A stretch of 64,000 nt of DNA from Flavobacteriales bacterium (GTDB lineage Bacteria; Bacteroidota; Bacteroidia; Flavobacteriales_D; Sanyastnellaceae): NCBI GenBank assembly GCA_019694805.1, contig JAIBBG010000003.1:124001-188000 (forward strand). The letters run 5' to 3'. Made by a program: the position numbers and the translations under genes. Position 1 is the stretch's first letter, and each line of letters begins with the position of its first letter. Below are positions 32,320 to 42,509 of this stretch, piece by piece. The notes beneath the pieces are model-generated. The model was not told the DNA's origin. It saw only the letters and a program-made list of their open reading frames with translations, and made no database searches.

Positions 32320-32393
32320 AGCTACCTGCATTCATTGCGAATGATTGAACTTTTCAGGACAAGTTTCGTAGAAGGCTGCATTGTCGCAATAAC

Positions 32394-33242
32394 ATGAAAA
32401 GTTTATCCATATCTGTCTCACTGGTCATCATGATGCTTCATTCTCACGCTCAGTCGGCGTTGGAGCAGGCCATGGCTTCTTACAAGGCCGGAGAATACGA
32501 GAAGGCTCTTAGTAGCACAGAAATCGCCATCAATCAGCATGCGTCACCTGAGGCCATCATGTTACATGCAGATTGTTTGCACAAGCTTGGTGATTATTCC
32601 AAAGCACTCGATGAGTATGACAGAGCAAAGTCCAACGGTTATGCGAAAGACGATCTATTGATCAATCGTGGAATTTGCAAAACATCACTGGGCTTAATGG
32701 AGTCTGCAAGATTGGATTTATTAGAATATATCCGCAGAAATGAAGATGATCCAAGGGGATATTATTGGATGGGGCAGTTGGAATATCTGAATATGGAAAA
32801 CAAAGCAAGTCTTAGATATCTTGATGAAGCACTTTGGCGCGACAGTTTATATGCCGACGCATATTATCTAAGAGCTGCGAATTATGCCGATCAAAAAAAG
32901 TTGAATCTCGCGATGGAAGATTTTCAAGAGGCATATTCACTTGATCCAAAAATGCATCGCGCCAAACTCAATATGGCGATCATCATGTTGGATATGGGGC
33001 AAAATAGAAATGCCATGGAGGTCTTGTCAGAACTGAAGCTCGAAAATATTGATTTTACCGCAGAGGTTTTGTATTACCGAGGTGAAGCTTTTTACAATAT
33101 CCACGACATGGAAGGAGCATGTGGTGATTGGGTAGAAGCCGCAGAAATGGGCGACAGTGATGCGGAATACAATTATCGAAAGTTGTGTATTGACAAGCAC
33201 GACAAGCCACGATTTAAACGACGCACTTACTTCCAGTTTTAA
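32394..33242 (+). CDS. Exported tetratricopeptide repeat protein
   Basis: A 282-residue protein with a signal peptide (KSLSISVSLVIMMLHSHAQ). TPR units cover nearly all the mature chain: ALEQAMASYKAGEYEKALSS, MLHADCLHKLGDYSKALDEY, GYYWMGQLEYLNMENKASLR, YYLRAANYADQKKLNLAMED, AKLNMAIIMLDMGQNRNAME, and a last Sel1-like unit GEAFYNIHDMEGACGDWVEA. TPRs mediate protein-protein contact, so this is probably a periplasmic adaptor. No partner is suggested by its neighbours: a terminator lies upstream and the downstream gene converges with an 8-nt gap. Specific function unknown. Confidence 0.8.
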   Translation: MKSLSISVSLVIMMLHSHAQSALEQAMASYKAGEYEKALSSTEIAINQHASPEAIMLHADCLHKLGDYSKALDEYDRAKSNGYAKDDLLINRGICKTSLGLMESARLDLLEYIRRNEDDPRGYYWMGQLEYLNMENKASLRYLDEALWRDSLYADAYYLRAANYADQKKLNLAMEDFQEAYSLDPKMHRAKLNMAIIMLDMGQNRNAMEVLSELKLENIDFTAEVLYYRGEAFYNIHDMEGACGDWVEAAEMGDSDAEYNYRKLCIDKHDKPRFKRRTYFQF

Positions 33243-33250
33243 GGAAGTAA

Positions 33251-34825
33251 TTATTTATTGATGTTCCAATCGGTTTTGACATCCCAATTGGCCCGTATGG
33301 CAATTTTACCTTTGAAGATGTGTATGCGCTCAGGTCCCATTCCATTGATCAGGTCAATAGGATCGTAGTATCCATTTCCATTTTCATCGCACAACAATTT
33401 TGCAGAATATTCTCCGGCCGGCAGGTCAGTAATCGTCATCATGACATCATTGGTTGCATTGGACTTGTATACCAATTCGTTTGACTTATTGTATAGATAA
33501 AAAACATGGGTCATGTTTTCAGATATGCCATGGATACTCAAGTGGAGTGTACCCAATTCTTCAGTTTTATAACAGGACACTTGAAAACTGAGTGAATCAT
33601 TTTTAGCCCCATAAAATGAACTCACGGCACCTGGTAAAATAGATAAGTCATATTTTTTTCCCATGGTTTTTTTTGCACGCACCCGGATGCTATTGGGTGA
33701 ATTACCCGGTAAAATTTCTGTTGGTTGAAGGACACTATCACAGGTGAGAATAAACATAGAGCGATCCGATATTATCAAGGGCAGAGGTGATTGCAAAATG
33801 ATATCATCACCAACCAATATTTTGTTATTGGTTTCTGCAGATAATTTCAAGGTTGAATTCACGGCATCATCAAATTTTCTAATTGAAATGGTATCGTCGA
33901 TAAGATTTTTCCATTGTATTCGAAACAACTCTTCATCCGCAGCGAGTGAATCGTTGAGCCATATCTGAATGGTGTCGTTATTGCTTGATTTTAGATATTT
34001 TTTTCCACTTAATGATGAAATGCTTAAATCGTGATAATAATTGTCGATGACGATTTTCACACTTCCCAATGAGTCGGAAATGTACTCTTTTACCGATGGA
34101 GAAGAGCTTCGAGGCACACTGGCCGCGAGCACGTCAGTAATGGAGTCACCGGGTTCCACCGCTATTGGTTTACCATGAACCGCAATGGCTTCACCTTCAT
34201 CCCATGTATAATTTCCATTTAAATCATCCAGTGCATAAAGGAAGTAGTTTCCTTTGGAGAGGTATGCCAAGCGAAACGAGCCATCCTCTTTGGTTTTCGC
34301 AAAATACAGGGGCAGACTCTTTTTGATAAAAATGGATGAATCGCTGGAGCACAACATCACCTTCATGTTTTTACCAGGCTCGTCAGTTTGTAAGAGGTGA
34401 ACTTTTCCGGAATAGGTCAGAGAATCAATTTCTGCTCCGGTGCTGAAAACATAAATTAAATCTTTGGCTTGATTGTTTTCGTTGACATCCACAACACCAT
34501 CTCCAAAATTGATTTGATAAGTTGTCGAAGGAAGAAGCGAATCTTGAAAGGTGAGTACTACACTTTTCCCTTTCACTTTTGTAATGGGCGCATGGGCAAG
34601 TGGTGGAGAGATAACCAGTTCTTGTTGAATATTGTTGAGCTGTACGTATTCATCAAATGTCAGCGTAATTCTTTGTGGTGAAATATGGGTTGAGAGAAAT
34701 GGAGGATCAGAAAACAGGACCACTGGTGGAGTTACGTCTTTTTCGCCACCGCTCACAGACCTCACCTGTGCGCAGGACACAAGTGCGAGTGCGGCAACAA
34801 ATGCGATGTAAACTTTAAGAAACAT
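33251..34825 (-). CDS. Lipoprotein with bacterial Ig-like (SbsA/Big_5) domain
   Basis: A 524-residue lipoprotein: signal KVYIAFVAALALVS followed by C. Residues ~25-130 form a Big_5 Ig-like domain beginning with the typical GGEKDVTPPVVLFSDPP, then QRITLTFDEYVQLNNIQQEL, and SLLPSTTYQINFGDGVVDVN. A second part resembles carboxypeptidase-regulatory or prealbumin-like strands (FRLAYLSKGNYFLYALDDLN, GNYTWDEGEA). Near the end comes a similar unit, LPAGEYSAKLLCDENGNGYY. Such proteins are common, poorly characterised outer-membrane lipoproteins of Bacteroidetes. Its start overlaps the stop of the methionine sulfoxide reductase gene by 11 nt, so they are co-translated. The link between the two activities is unknown. 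Confidence 0.78.
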   Translation of the reverse strand: MFLKVYIAFVAALALVSCAQVRSVSGGEKDVTPPVVLFSDPPFLSTHISPQRITLTFDEYVQLNNIQQELVISPPLAHAPITKVKGKSVVLTFQDSLLPSTTYQINFGDGVVDVNENNQAKDLIYVFSTGAEIDSLTYSGKVHLLQTDEPGKNMKVMLCSSDSSIFIKKSLPLYFAKTKEDGSFRLAYLSKGNYFLYALDDLNGNYTWDEGEAIAVHGKPIAVEPGDSITDVLAASVPRSSSPSVKEYISDSLGSVKIVIDNYYHDLSISSLSGKKYLKSSNNDTIQIWLNDSLAADEELFRIQWKNLIDDTISIRKFDDAVNSTLKLSAETNNKILVGDDIILQSPLPLIISDRSMFILTCDSVLQPTEILPGNSPNSIRVRAKKTMGKKYDLSILPGAVSSFYGAKNDSLSFQVSCYKTEELGTLHLSIHGISENMTHVFYLYNKSNELVYKSNATNDVMMTITDLPAGEYSAKLLCDENGNGYYDPIDLINGMGPERIHIFKGKIAIRANWDVKTDWNINK

Positions 34826-35300
34826 ACGTTAATAATTCTGCGATTTGTTCCAGATACCACCGATCTGTTTCATCGAATGCCGCTAGATCTACGCTATCAA
34901 TATCCAGCACACCAATGACTTCTCCCAAGTTATTCTTTAGCGGCACTACAATTTCAGATTTTGACAAAGCGCTGCAGGCAATATGCCCTGGAAATTCGTC
35001 CACATTTTCCACCACAACGGTGGTTTGATTCTTCCATGCGGTGCCACATACTCCTTTACCATAACCGATTCTGGTGCAAGCGATCGGGCCTTGAAACGGT
35101 CCGAGAACAAGTTCATTGCCCTCGACAAAATAACATCCGGTCCAATGAAATTGAAATGTCTGATGAATTGCGGCTACTCCGTTGGCGCAATTGGCTATCA
35201 TATTTTTTTCGCCATGAAAAAGAGACCTCAATTGGGGAATGAGGTTTTCATAACGTATTTTTTTGTCTGACGTGTCCGGTATGAACAAGGATTCTGACAT
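34815..35300 (-). CDS. msrC: Free-methionine-(R)-sulfoxide reductase (GAF domain)
   Basis: A 161-residue single-GAF protein. Three cysteines sit at 75 (GPIACTRIG), 85 (GKGVCGTAW) and 109 (FPGHIACSA). Their spacing of 10 and 24 residues is the same as Cys84, Cys94 and Cys118 of the E. coli enzyme, including the catalytic and resolving Cys. LVLGPFQGP and SEIVVPL are further family marks. It reduces free methionine-(R)-sulfoxide with thioredoxin and so protects against oxidants. An in-frame extension to 35375 exists, but ATG 35300 gives the family length. A near -7 box (TACATTCG, minus, 35307-35314) would leave almost no leader. It is coupled to the Ig-like lipoprotein gene. Confidence 0.9.
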   Translation of the reverse strand: MSESLFIPDTSDKKIRYENLIPQLRSLFHGEKNMIANCANGVAAIHQTFQFHWTGCYFVEGNELVLGPFQGPIACTRIGYGKGVCGTAWKNQTTVVVENVDEFPGHIACSALSKSEIVVPLKNNLGEVIGVLDIDSVDLAAFDETDRWYLEQIAELLTYVS

Positions 35301-35380
35301 AGGCCGCGAATGTAAACCGGCGATGCTTAGATGTGAAGGATTGGTTTCAACAGCCATGAAGTATTGAAAAAACATTGATT

Positions 35381-35409
35381 TTTGTCAGGGGGTTAGCCCG
35401 TTATATTTG
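35381..35409 (+). promoter_or_regulatory. Promoter of gcvP
   Basis: -33 TTTG (35381-35384), 17-nt spacer, -7 TATATTTG (35402-35409). The spacer is slightly short. It predicts a leader of about 70 nt before ATG 35487. I see no glycine riboswitch in that leader; the length is too short for one. Confidence 0.55.
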
Positions 35410-35486
35410 GCATCCCAAAAGGAAATTCAATAGAAACAAAAAAATAAGAAAAGGCTGGTGAACGGTCTTTTCAAATCAAAAAAATT

Positions 35487-38321
35487 ATGTCAAGTACAAA
35501 CTTTGCTTCACGCCACATTGGTCCTCGTGATGAGGAATTATCCAGCATGTTGAATTCAATCGGAGTTTCCAGTATGGATGAACTCATCGATCAAACAGTG
35601 CCAACACTGATCAGAAATCAGAAACCGCTGAATGTAAAGGACGCAATGTCAGAGCACGATTACCTTTCGATGCTTCGTTCAAAAGCGACGAAGAATAAAG
35701 TAATGCGTAATTACATCGGCATGGGGTATCACCCAACGATTGTTCCTGGAGTCATTCTTCGTAACGTATTTGAGAATCCGGGTTGGTACACGGCGTACAC
35801 GCCTTACCAAGCGGAGATTGCGCAAGGCCGTTTGGAAGCTTTGTTGAATTTTCAGACCATGACCAGTGACCTCACAGGTCTTCCCATTGCGAGCGCTTCA
35901 TTGTTGGATGAAGCTACCGCTGCTGCTGAAGCCATGATTCTTTTCATGCATAGTTTGAGCAAAGAGAAGGAGCAAGCTGGTGCGAACAAGTTTTTCGCAG
36001 ATCGCGAAGTTTACCCACAGACATTGGACGTATTAAAGGGAAGGGCCAAGCACCTTCATATCGAATTGGTCATTGGTGATTATGCATCACATCAATTTGA
36101 TCAATCTTACATCGGAGCCCTTGTTCAATACCCGAATAATAGTGGTCAGATCAACGACTACAAAACGTTTGCAGAGCGGGTTCACGCTGTTGGTGGTTTT
36201 GTTGCCTGTGCAAGTGATCTCATGGCTCTTGCCTTGATTACGCCACCAGGTGAATGGGGTGCAGATGTTTGCTTCGGTAACTCTCAGAGATTTGGTGTTC
36301 CGATCGGATTTGGTGGTCCGCATGCAGCATTTTTCTGTTCAAAGGACGAGTTTAAAAGAAATATGCCGGGCAGGATCATCGGCGTTTCCAAAGACAGACA
36401 TGGCCGCACTGCTTTGCGTATGTCGCTCCAAACACGCGAGCAACATATCAGACGAGAAAAGGCCACATCGAATATTTGCACTGCTCAAGCTTTGCTCGCC
36501 GTGATGGCCTCATCATATGGCGTATACCATGGACCGGATGGCGTGCGCAGTATAGCACAACGAATTCATGGACACACCGTATCTCTTGGCCATGCGCTTG
36601 GCCATGCGCAAGTCAACGCAGTTTATTTTGATACGCTCAAAGTGAAAGTGAATGATGCTGCGAGTGTAAAAAAGAATGCAGAGGCTAAGGGATACAACTT
36701 CCGTTATTTCGAAGACAATCATGTGGGAGTTTCACTGCACGAACTCACCAGTCAAGATGATGTTGCCACGATTGCTTCTTTACTTGGTGGATCAAATCCG
36801 GGGAAAGATTCAACAGGTATTTTGGGGAATTTCAAGAGAACCAGTTCATACATGACACATCCAGTGTTCAACACCCATCGCAGCGAAACAGACATGTTGC
36901 GTTATTTGAAAAAACTGGAAAATAAAGACCTGTCTTTAACTCATGCCATGATCCCTCTCGGATCATGTACCATGAAACTCAATGCGACCAGTGAAATGAT
37001 ACCATTGACCTGGCCAGAATTTTCAGACTTACACCCATTTGCGCCGGCAGATCAAACGATCGGATATCAAGAAGTACTTCAGGAATTGACTGCCGATCTT
37101 TGCGCGTGTACAGGATTTACCGGCGTGAGCCTGCAACCGAACAGTGGTGCTCAGGGTGAATTGGCGGGGCTTTTGGTTATCATGGCTTACCATGAGAGCC
37201 GTGGTGAGAGTCAGCGCAATATTTGTCTTATTCCTTCTTCTGCTCACGGCACTAATCCTGCGTCAGCTGTGATGGCTGGATTGCAGGTTGTTGTTACCAA
37301 ATGTGATGACAACGGCAACGTAGATGTAGCAGATTTAGCAGCGAAGGCTGCTCAGTACAAAGACAATCTCGCTGCACTGATGATCACCTATCCAAGCACC
37401 CATGGAGTGTTTGAGGAGGCCATACGGGAGATTACCCAAATCGTCCATGACAATGGCGGCTTGGTGTATATGGATGGTGCCAATATGAATGCACAGGTTG
37501 GTCTCACATCACCTGGAAATATCGGCGCTGATGTTTGCCACCTGAACTTGCATAAAACATTTGCTATTCCTCACGGCGGTGGTGGTCCTGGTATGGGTCC
37601 TATCGGCGTGAATGACAAACTTGTTCCTTTCTTACCTGGAAATGCCATGGTGAAAACAGGTGGTGAGAAAGCTATCTCTGGAGTATCCGCAGCTCCTTAT
37701 GGAAGTGCATTGATTTTGCTTATTTCTTATGGATACATCAAAATGCTCGGAGGCAATGGACTTACTGATTCTACGCGATATGCTATTTTGAATGCGAACT
37801 ACATGAAATCCAGATTGCAAGCGCACTATGATGTATTGTACACCGGCACTCATGGTCATGTTGCACACGAAATGATCCTTGATTGTCGTGAGTTCAAGAA
37901 GTCTGGAATTGAAGTGGAAGACATTGCAAAAAGATTGATGGATTATGGATTCCATGCACCAACAGTTTCATTCCCTGTTGCCGGCACCTTGATGGTTGAA
38001 CCTACAGAGAGTGAACCTAAGTCAGAACTCGACAGATTTTGCGATGCTATGATGGCCATTCGTAAAGAAATCGAAGAAGTCGTGGAGGGCAAGGCGGATA
38101 AAGCGGACAACGTATTGAAAATGGCGCCACACACTGCCGTAGAGCTTACTGCTGATCAATGGAATCATGGATATGGCAGAGAAAAGGCAGCATATCCAGT
38201 TTCTGGATTGCGTGAGAACAAATTCTGGCCTGCGGTTGGTCGTGTGGATAATGCTTATGGAGATAGAAATCTCGTGTGCACTTGTCCGCCGATCGAACAG
38301 TATGAATCGGCAACGGCATAA
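35487..38321 (+). CDS. gcvP: Glycine dehydrogenase (aminomethyl-transferring), P-protein
   Basis: A 944-residue single-chain P-protein of the glycine cleavage system, which decarboxylates glycine and passes the aminomethyl group to lipoylated H-protein. N-terminal half: [61 protein letters not shown]-terminal half: [39 protein letters not shown], and the PLP site [20 protein letters not shown] with Lys about 690. Both halves are fused, as in E. coli. gcvT and gcvH are not adjacent. A promoter and a strong terminator flank the gene, so it is transcribed alone. Confidence 0.97.
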   Translation: MSSTNFASRHIGPRDEELSSMLNSIGVSSMDELIDQTVPTLIRNQKPLNVKDAMSEHDYLSMLRSKATKNKVMRNYIGMGYHPTIVPGVILRNVFENPGWYTAYTPYQAEIAQGRLEALLNFQTMTSDLTGLPIASASLLDEATAAAEAMILFMHSLSKEKEQAGANKFFADREVYPQTLDVLKGRAKHLHIELVIGDYASHQFDQSYIGALVQYPNNSGQINDYKTFAERVHAVGGFVACASDLMALALITPPGEWGADVCFGNSQRFGVPIGFGGPHAAFFCSKDEFKRNMPGRIIGVSKDRHGRTALRMSLQTREQHIRREKATSNICTAQALLAVMASSYGVYHGPDGVRSIAQRIHGHTVSLGHALGHAQVNAVYFDTLKVKVNDAASVKKNAEAKGYNFRYFEDNHVGVSLHELTSQDDVATIASLLGGSNPGKDSTGILGNFKRTSSYMTHPVFNTHRSETDMLRYLKKLENKDLSLTHAMIPLGSCTMKLNATSEMIPLTWPEFSDLHPFAPADQTIGYQEVLQELTADLCACTGFTGVSLQPNSGAQGELAGLLVIMAYHESRGESQRNICLIPSSAHGTNPASAVMAGLQVVVTKCDDNGNVDVADLAAKAAQYKDNLAALMITYPSTHGVFEEAIREITQIVHDNGGLVYMDGANMNAQVGLTSPGNIGADVCHLNLHKTFAIPHGGGGPGMGPIGVNDKLVPFLPGNAMVKTGGEKAISGVSAAPYGSALILLISYGYIKMLGGNGLTDSTRYAILNANYMKSRLQAHYDVLYTGTHGHVAHEMILDCREFKKSGIEVEDIAKRLMDYGFHAPTVSFPVAGTLMVEPTESEPKSELDRFCDAMMAIRKEIEEVVEGKADKADNVLKMAPHTAVELTADQWNHGYGREKAAYPVSGLRENKFWPAVGRVDNAYGDRNLVCTCPPIEQYESATA

Positions 38322-38340
38322 AAAAACATATCAAACCTAA

Positions 38341-38372
38341 AAAGTGACCGCACATTGCGGTCACTTTTTTTT
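38341..38372 (+). terminator. Rho-independent terminator after gcvP
   Basis: GTGACCGCA (38344-38352), loop CAT, TGCGGTCAC (38356-38364), flanked by AAA and followed by eight T. It lies 20 nt after the gcvP stop. Confidence 0.92.
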
Positions 38373-38532
38373 GGCGCATATACTCATCATAGCCTTGCTT
38401 TCGGATTAACAGTTTGGAAGGTCGGGTAAATTCATCACCGGGGGTAATCTTGTAGAACTTTTTCATCATATGCTGTATGACTGAAAAACATTTGAGCGAA
38501 CTTTCGCCACAATAAATTTTGAATTAACTATC

Positions 38533-41500
38533 ATGTCTTCTATGAAAAGAATTTTACTTGTTTTGATGGTGCTGTGTTCTGGTGTGCTTCAATCACAGAT
38601 CAAATTCACTTATGTGAATCCAGCAACGAACGAAATCAGGATAAAGAATTTCGGAGCAACAGCAGTCGACATCACCAACTATCGCTTCTGTGCATTATTT
38701 GAATATGCAAATATTCCTGTGGGCAATGTCAGCATTGTTACCGGAGACTTGAATCTTGCGCAAGGGGAGGAGGTAGCTGTTAGCTGGAATAGTTCCAGTG
38801 GATTCAATACCTCGGCGAGCGATGTAGGTCTTTATTTGCCTACAGGTGCTTTTTCATCGGCATCAAGTATGGTTGACTTCATGCAGTACGGTGCTGGAGG
38901 ACAGGGTAGAGAAAACGTAGCTGTTTCTGCCGGGCTGTGGACTGCGGGAGAGTTTTTAACAGGTACTGGTCCTTGGTATTATATTGGAAGTGGTGCTGCC
39001 AGTGGTCTTGACCAATGGTCTGACATTGATCCTGCTAGTGGACCTTATACAGAAGTTCGAATCAATGAACTTGATCCGGATCAGCCTTCCACCGATACAC
39101 AAGAGTTCATAGAATTGTTTGGAGCTCCTGGTGAGGTGCTTGATGGCCTGGTGATCGTTTTCTTCAATGGCTCTGATAATATGAGTTATGCCTCATATGA
39201 CCTCGATGGAGAGGTTTTAGATGAAAATGGATTTTTTGTTTTGGGGACAGCATTGGTACCCAATGTGGATATGGAATTACTCGCAGCAGACAACAATATT
39301 CAGAATGGAGCAGACGGTGTTGCCATTTATGTGGGAGATGGTTCGGCATGGCCGGGCGGAATCATGGTTACATCAACCGGTCTGATAGATGCAGTGGTGT
39401 ATGGCACAGACGACAGTCCTGCAACGACATTGATAGATACCTTAATTCCAGGTCAGAGTCAGCTCAACACATCGGCGAATGATGCGCTTTCATTTAGCCG
39501 CATACCAGATGGAGGCGACGCACTTGATATGCTTTCTTATTTCAGTCAGGATCCAACACCAGGAGCTTCTAACGTGCCTGATTGCACAGGAGGAAATATT
39601 TCTGTAACGTCGGGCACAACAGATTTTTGCAGTGATGAAGTGAATGCGCCGCTCAACATAGCCACCACCAGCATATTTGGTGACAACTATCTTTATTTCC
39701 TCACTACTGAAATGGACGTTATCGTCGCATCTTCAACGACAGGTGAATTTGACATGAATGGCATGGGTGACGGCACATACCACGTATGGGGATTTTCATA
39801 CAATGGCCTCTTGGACGCTGCTTCTATTGCTGAAGGATTGCCTTTGTCTGGCGTTACTTCGAATGATTGTTATTCTCTCTCTCAGAACTTTCTCACTGTG
39901 GTTGTAACATCTTGTTCGGCCGATACTTGTGAAGGCGGTGTTCTGAGTGTTGTTGATTCCAACAGCTACATCAGTATCTGTAGCGATGGCAATGCAGATG
40001 AATATACTTTTGATCACACCATTGGTGGCAATGCAGATGGTTATGGATATCTGGTAGTCGATGCTGTTGGTGGCATTGTTTTGTTTTCTCCATCCGCAAC
40101 CATTGACTTGAATGCACTTCCTGTTGGAGATTATTATGTCCATGGAATAGCGTATTTCACCGGTCTTGATCCGAACACCATTGAAGCTGGTGATCCCATT
40201 ACTGGGGTAAGCACATTGGGTACTTGTCTTGATTTATCAGACAATGCTATCGAAGTGCACGTATTAAGCTGTGCTCCTGTGGAAGGCTGCACACGTTTGT
40301 ATATCTCAGAATATATTGAAGGCAATTCGAATGATAAGGCCATTGAAATTTACAATCCAACACCATTTCCTGTCAGCCTCGATGATTACGATTTGTTTGC
40401 ATACGCCAACGGTGGATTGGATTTCACTGCTGTAGTTGGTTTAACGGGAACTATTCAGCCAGGCGATGTTTATGTTATTGCAAATTCGCAGGCAAGTGCA
40501 GGAGTGCTGGCAGAAGCGGATATGACTGCTGGTCTTGCTACGTTCAACGGAAATGACGCATTGGTGCTGACATACAATCTTGAAGCTATTGACGTCATTG
40601 GAATTGTTGGCAATGATCCGGGGATAAATGGATGGCAGTTTGGATTGGGTTCAACCGTAGATCACACACTTGTAAGAAAGCTGGAAGTAAATGCACCAAC
40701 GACAGATTGGGTTCTTTCTCAAGGTCAATGGGATGTTTACGGATCTTCAGACATCACGCATCTCGGAAACCACAATGCACTCGCATGTTCAGGCGAAGCT
40801 TTTGTAACCTTTGAAGCAGCAGCGATGCAAGTTGAAGAAGATGCGGGTACGGTTTCCATTACCATACACGCCTACAATGTCTCAGTGGACGTTCCAATCA
40901 CCGTAGATATTTCAGGTGCTTCTGCCATCGAAGGACAAGACTTTACTACTTCAGTTCCGGTGACGCTCACCTTTACTCCGCTGAATAACGAACAGACTAT
41001 AACGTTGAACATCATTGATGATTTAGACGAAGAAACCCTTTATGAATACATCACCTTCACCATGAGCGACGATATGGACTTGGCCACATTTGTCAACCAG
41101 TCCATTACAGTCTCTATTGCTCCGAGTGATCAAGATTATCCATTTTACACCATTGCTGAAGTAACTGAAGAAACCACGGACGGATTGGCTGACAGCCTGA
41201 ATGTTTTCTGCACGATCACTGGTATCGTGCATGGAATAAACTTCAATCCAGCGGGAACTGAGTTTACCCTGATACAAGGAAATGCTGGTATCAAGGTTTT
41301 CGATGCTGATGAGAATTTTGGTTACACAGTTGTGGAAGGTGACAGCATTCTGGTTCTTGGTCAAATCACCCAATTTATGGGGATGACAGAAATATTCCCA
41401 GATCAAATTATTTATGTTGATGGAGGTCACACTCCAGAAACTCCTGCTTTGGTTACCACTTTGACGGAGGCACATGAAAGCAGAATGGTTCGCATGCAGT

Positions 41501-42252
41501 GCGTAGAGTTAGTAGATCCTACACAATGGGTGCAGACCGGTTCTGGATTTGATGTAGAATTGACTGATGGCACGAATCAATTCACGATGCATGTCGATTT
41601 GAACACTGACATTTTCCCAGCAGATGCTCCGGAAGGGCATTTCAATGTTATTGGTATCGGTGGTCAGGCTGACGCTGATTCTCCATTTGATGGCAATTAT
41701 GTATTCTGGCCAAGGATGCTTACAGATATGAATGGGTTCATCATTGCTTCTTTCACGCCTATTAGCACAATTGTATATGGTTTGGAAGGAGCGGGAGTTC
41801 AGATGACCAATGAAAGCACGGGTGGTGTGAGTTTCGAATGGGATTTCGGTGATGGCAACACTTCAGTGTTGACCGACCCAGCTCATACCTATACATATGC
41901 TTTTTTGAGTGGAATTTCTGACGTAGATATTTCTCTGAGTACAACAGATGCTTTTGGATGTACCGATGTTTATACAGAGACTGTCGAAGTGATTTTCACG
42001 TCTTTGGATGAAATGTCGCGCATTGACTTTAATTGTTATCCGAATCCGGCAAACGACCAGATTTGGATTCGAAGCGGCTTGCTGATGAGTAGTTTGTGTA
42101 TCAGCGACGCAATGGGCAACACAGTTTTGCGCTTTGATGGTGTGAATAGAGAAAATATTGGACTAGATATCAGCGGATTATCTGCTGGTGTTTATCATAT
42201 TTCTGTTTTCACCGAATCCGGATCTGGGGAAAGGACTTTTGTGAAGCAATAA
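38533..42252 (+). CDS. Large multidomain surface protein with lamin-tail domains and T9SS type A sorting domain
   Basis: A 1239-residue exported protein with a signal peptide ending in VLQSQ. Domain order, by motif and rough residue: a first lamin-tail-like domain (25-140, ATNEIRIKNFGATAVDITNY); a second LTD-like region (174-345, EVRINELDPDQPSTDTQEFI); and two copies of a ~115-residue module (349-459 and 460-578, each ending near D-C-Y-S-L-S or T-C-L-D-L-S). A further LTD (585-735, RLYISEYIEGNSNDKAIEIY), a Calx-beta domain (755-860), an OB-fold-like domain (870-990), a PKD domain (~1090-1150, SFEWDFGDGNTSV) and a type A sorting domain (1166-1239, NCYPNPANDQ) follow. Lamin-tail plus OB-fold domains often accompany secreted nucleases, but no nuclease core is visible. 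ATG 38542 is an alternative start. Confidence 0.85.
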   Translation: MSSMKRILLVLMVLCSGVLQSQIKFTYVNPATNEIRIKNFGATAVDITNYRFCALFEYANIPVGNVSIVTGDLNLAQGEEVAVSWNSSSGFNTSASDVGLYLPTGAFSSASSMVDFMQYGAGGQGRENVAVSAGLWTAGEFLTGTGPWYYIGSGAASGLDQWSDIDPASGPYTEVRINELDPDQPSTDTQEFIELFGAPGEVLDGLVIVFFNGSDNMSYASYDLDGEVLDENGFFVLGTALVPNVDMELLAADNNIQNGADGVAIYVGDGSAWPGGIMVTSTGLIDAVVYGTDDSPATTLIDTLIPGQSQLNTSANDALSFSRIPDGGDALDMLSYFSQDPTPGASNVPDCTGGNISVTSGTTDFCSDEVNAPLNIATTSIFGDNYLYFLTTEMDVIVASSTTGEFDMNGMGDGTYHVWGFSYNGLLDAASIAEGLPLSGVTSNDCYSLSQNFLTVVVTSCSADTCEGGVLSVVDSNSYISICSDGNADEYTFDHTIGGNADGYGYLVVDAVGGIVLFSPSATIDLNALPVGDYYVHGIAYFTGLDPNTIEAGDPITGVSTLGTCLDLSDNAIEVHVLSCAPVEGCTRLYISEYIEGNSNDKAIEIYNPTPFPVSLDDYDLFAYANGGLDFTAVVGLTGTIQPGDVYVIANSQASAGVLAEADMTAGLATFNGNDALVLTYNLEAIDVIGIVGNDPGINGWQFGLGSTVDHTLVRKLEVNAPTTDWVLSQGQWDVYGSSDITHLGNHNALACSGEAFVTFEAAAMQVEEDAGTVSITIHAYNVSVDVPITVDISGASAIEGQDFTTSVPVTLTFTPLNNEQTITLNIIDDLDEETLYEYITFTMSDDMDLATFVNQSITVSIAPSDQDYPFYTIAEVTEETTDGLADSLNVFCTITGIVHGINFNPAGTEFTLIQGNAGIKVFDADENFGYTVVEGDSILVLGQITQFMGMTEIFPDQIIYVDGGHTPETPALVTTLTEAHESRMVRMQCVELVDPTQWVQTGSGFDVELTDGTNQFTMHVDLNTDIFPADAPEGHFNVIGIGGQADADSPFDGNYVFWPRMLTDMNGFIIASFTPISTIVYGLEGAGVQMTNESTGGVSFEWDFGDGNTSVLTDPAHTYTYAFLSGISDVDISLSTTDAFGCTDVYTETVEVIFTSLDEMSRIDFNCYPNPANDQIWIRSGLLMSSLCISDAMGNTVLRFDGVNRENIGLDISGLSAGVYHISVFTESGSGERTFVKQ

Positions 42253-42277
42253 ATAACCATTACTAAATATGCATTTG

Positions 42278-42310
42278 AAGCGCACGAACTATGTTCGTGC
42301 GCTTTTTTTT
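42278..42310 (+). terminator. Rho-independent terminator after the lamin-tail surface protein gene
   Basis: A perfect twelve-base-pair stem AAGCGCACGAAC (42278-42289)/GTTCGTGCGCTT (42293-42304), loop TAT, and a T run to 42310. It lies 25 nt after the stop. Confidence 0.93.
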
Positions 42311-42509
42311 GGGCCCGATGCAATCTATTGTTCATTACTTTAGTCTGACAAGATGAATTCCATTGGGGGTTATAGGGTTTTTAAGGACGTGGTTAATTTC
42401 AGTTGTTAATAACCTTTGTGATTTATGCTGATATTGAGCCCGATTTTGTTGAGTTTTGAAAATTCCTTATATCCTGACCGTACAGAAATTTAATTGTTTA
42501 GTGAATTTC

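Noticed and set aside
42317-42324. GCCCGATGC-like bases after the terminator at 42278, matching the stem of the terminator at 49908
   Set aside because: Only nine bases shared with no surrounding similarity; not a repeat element.
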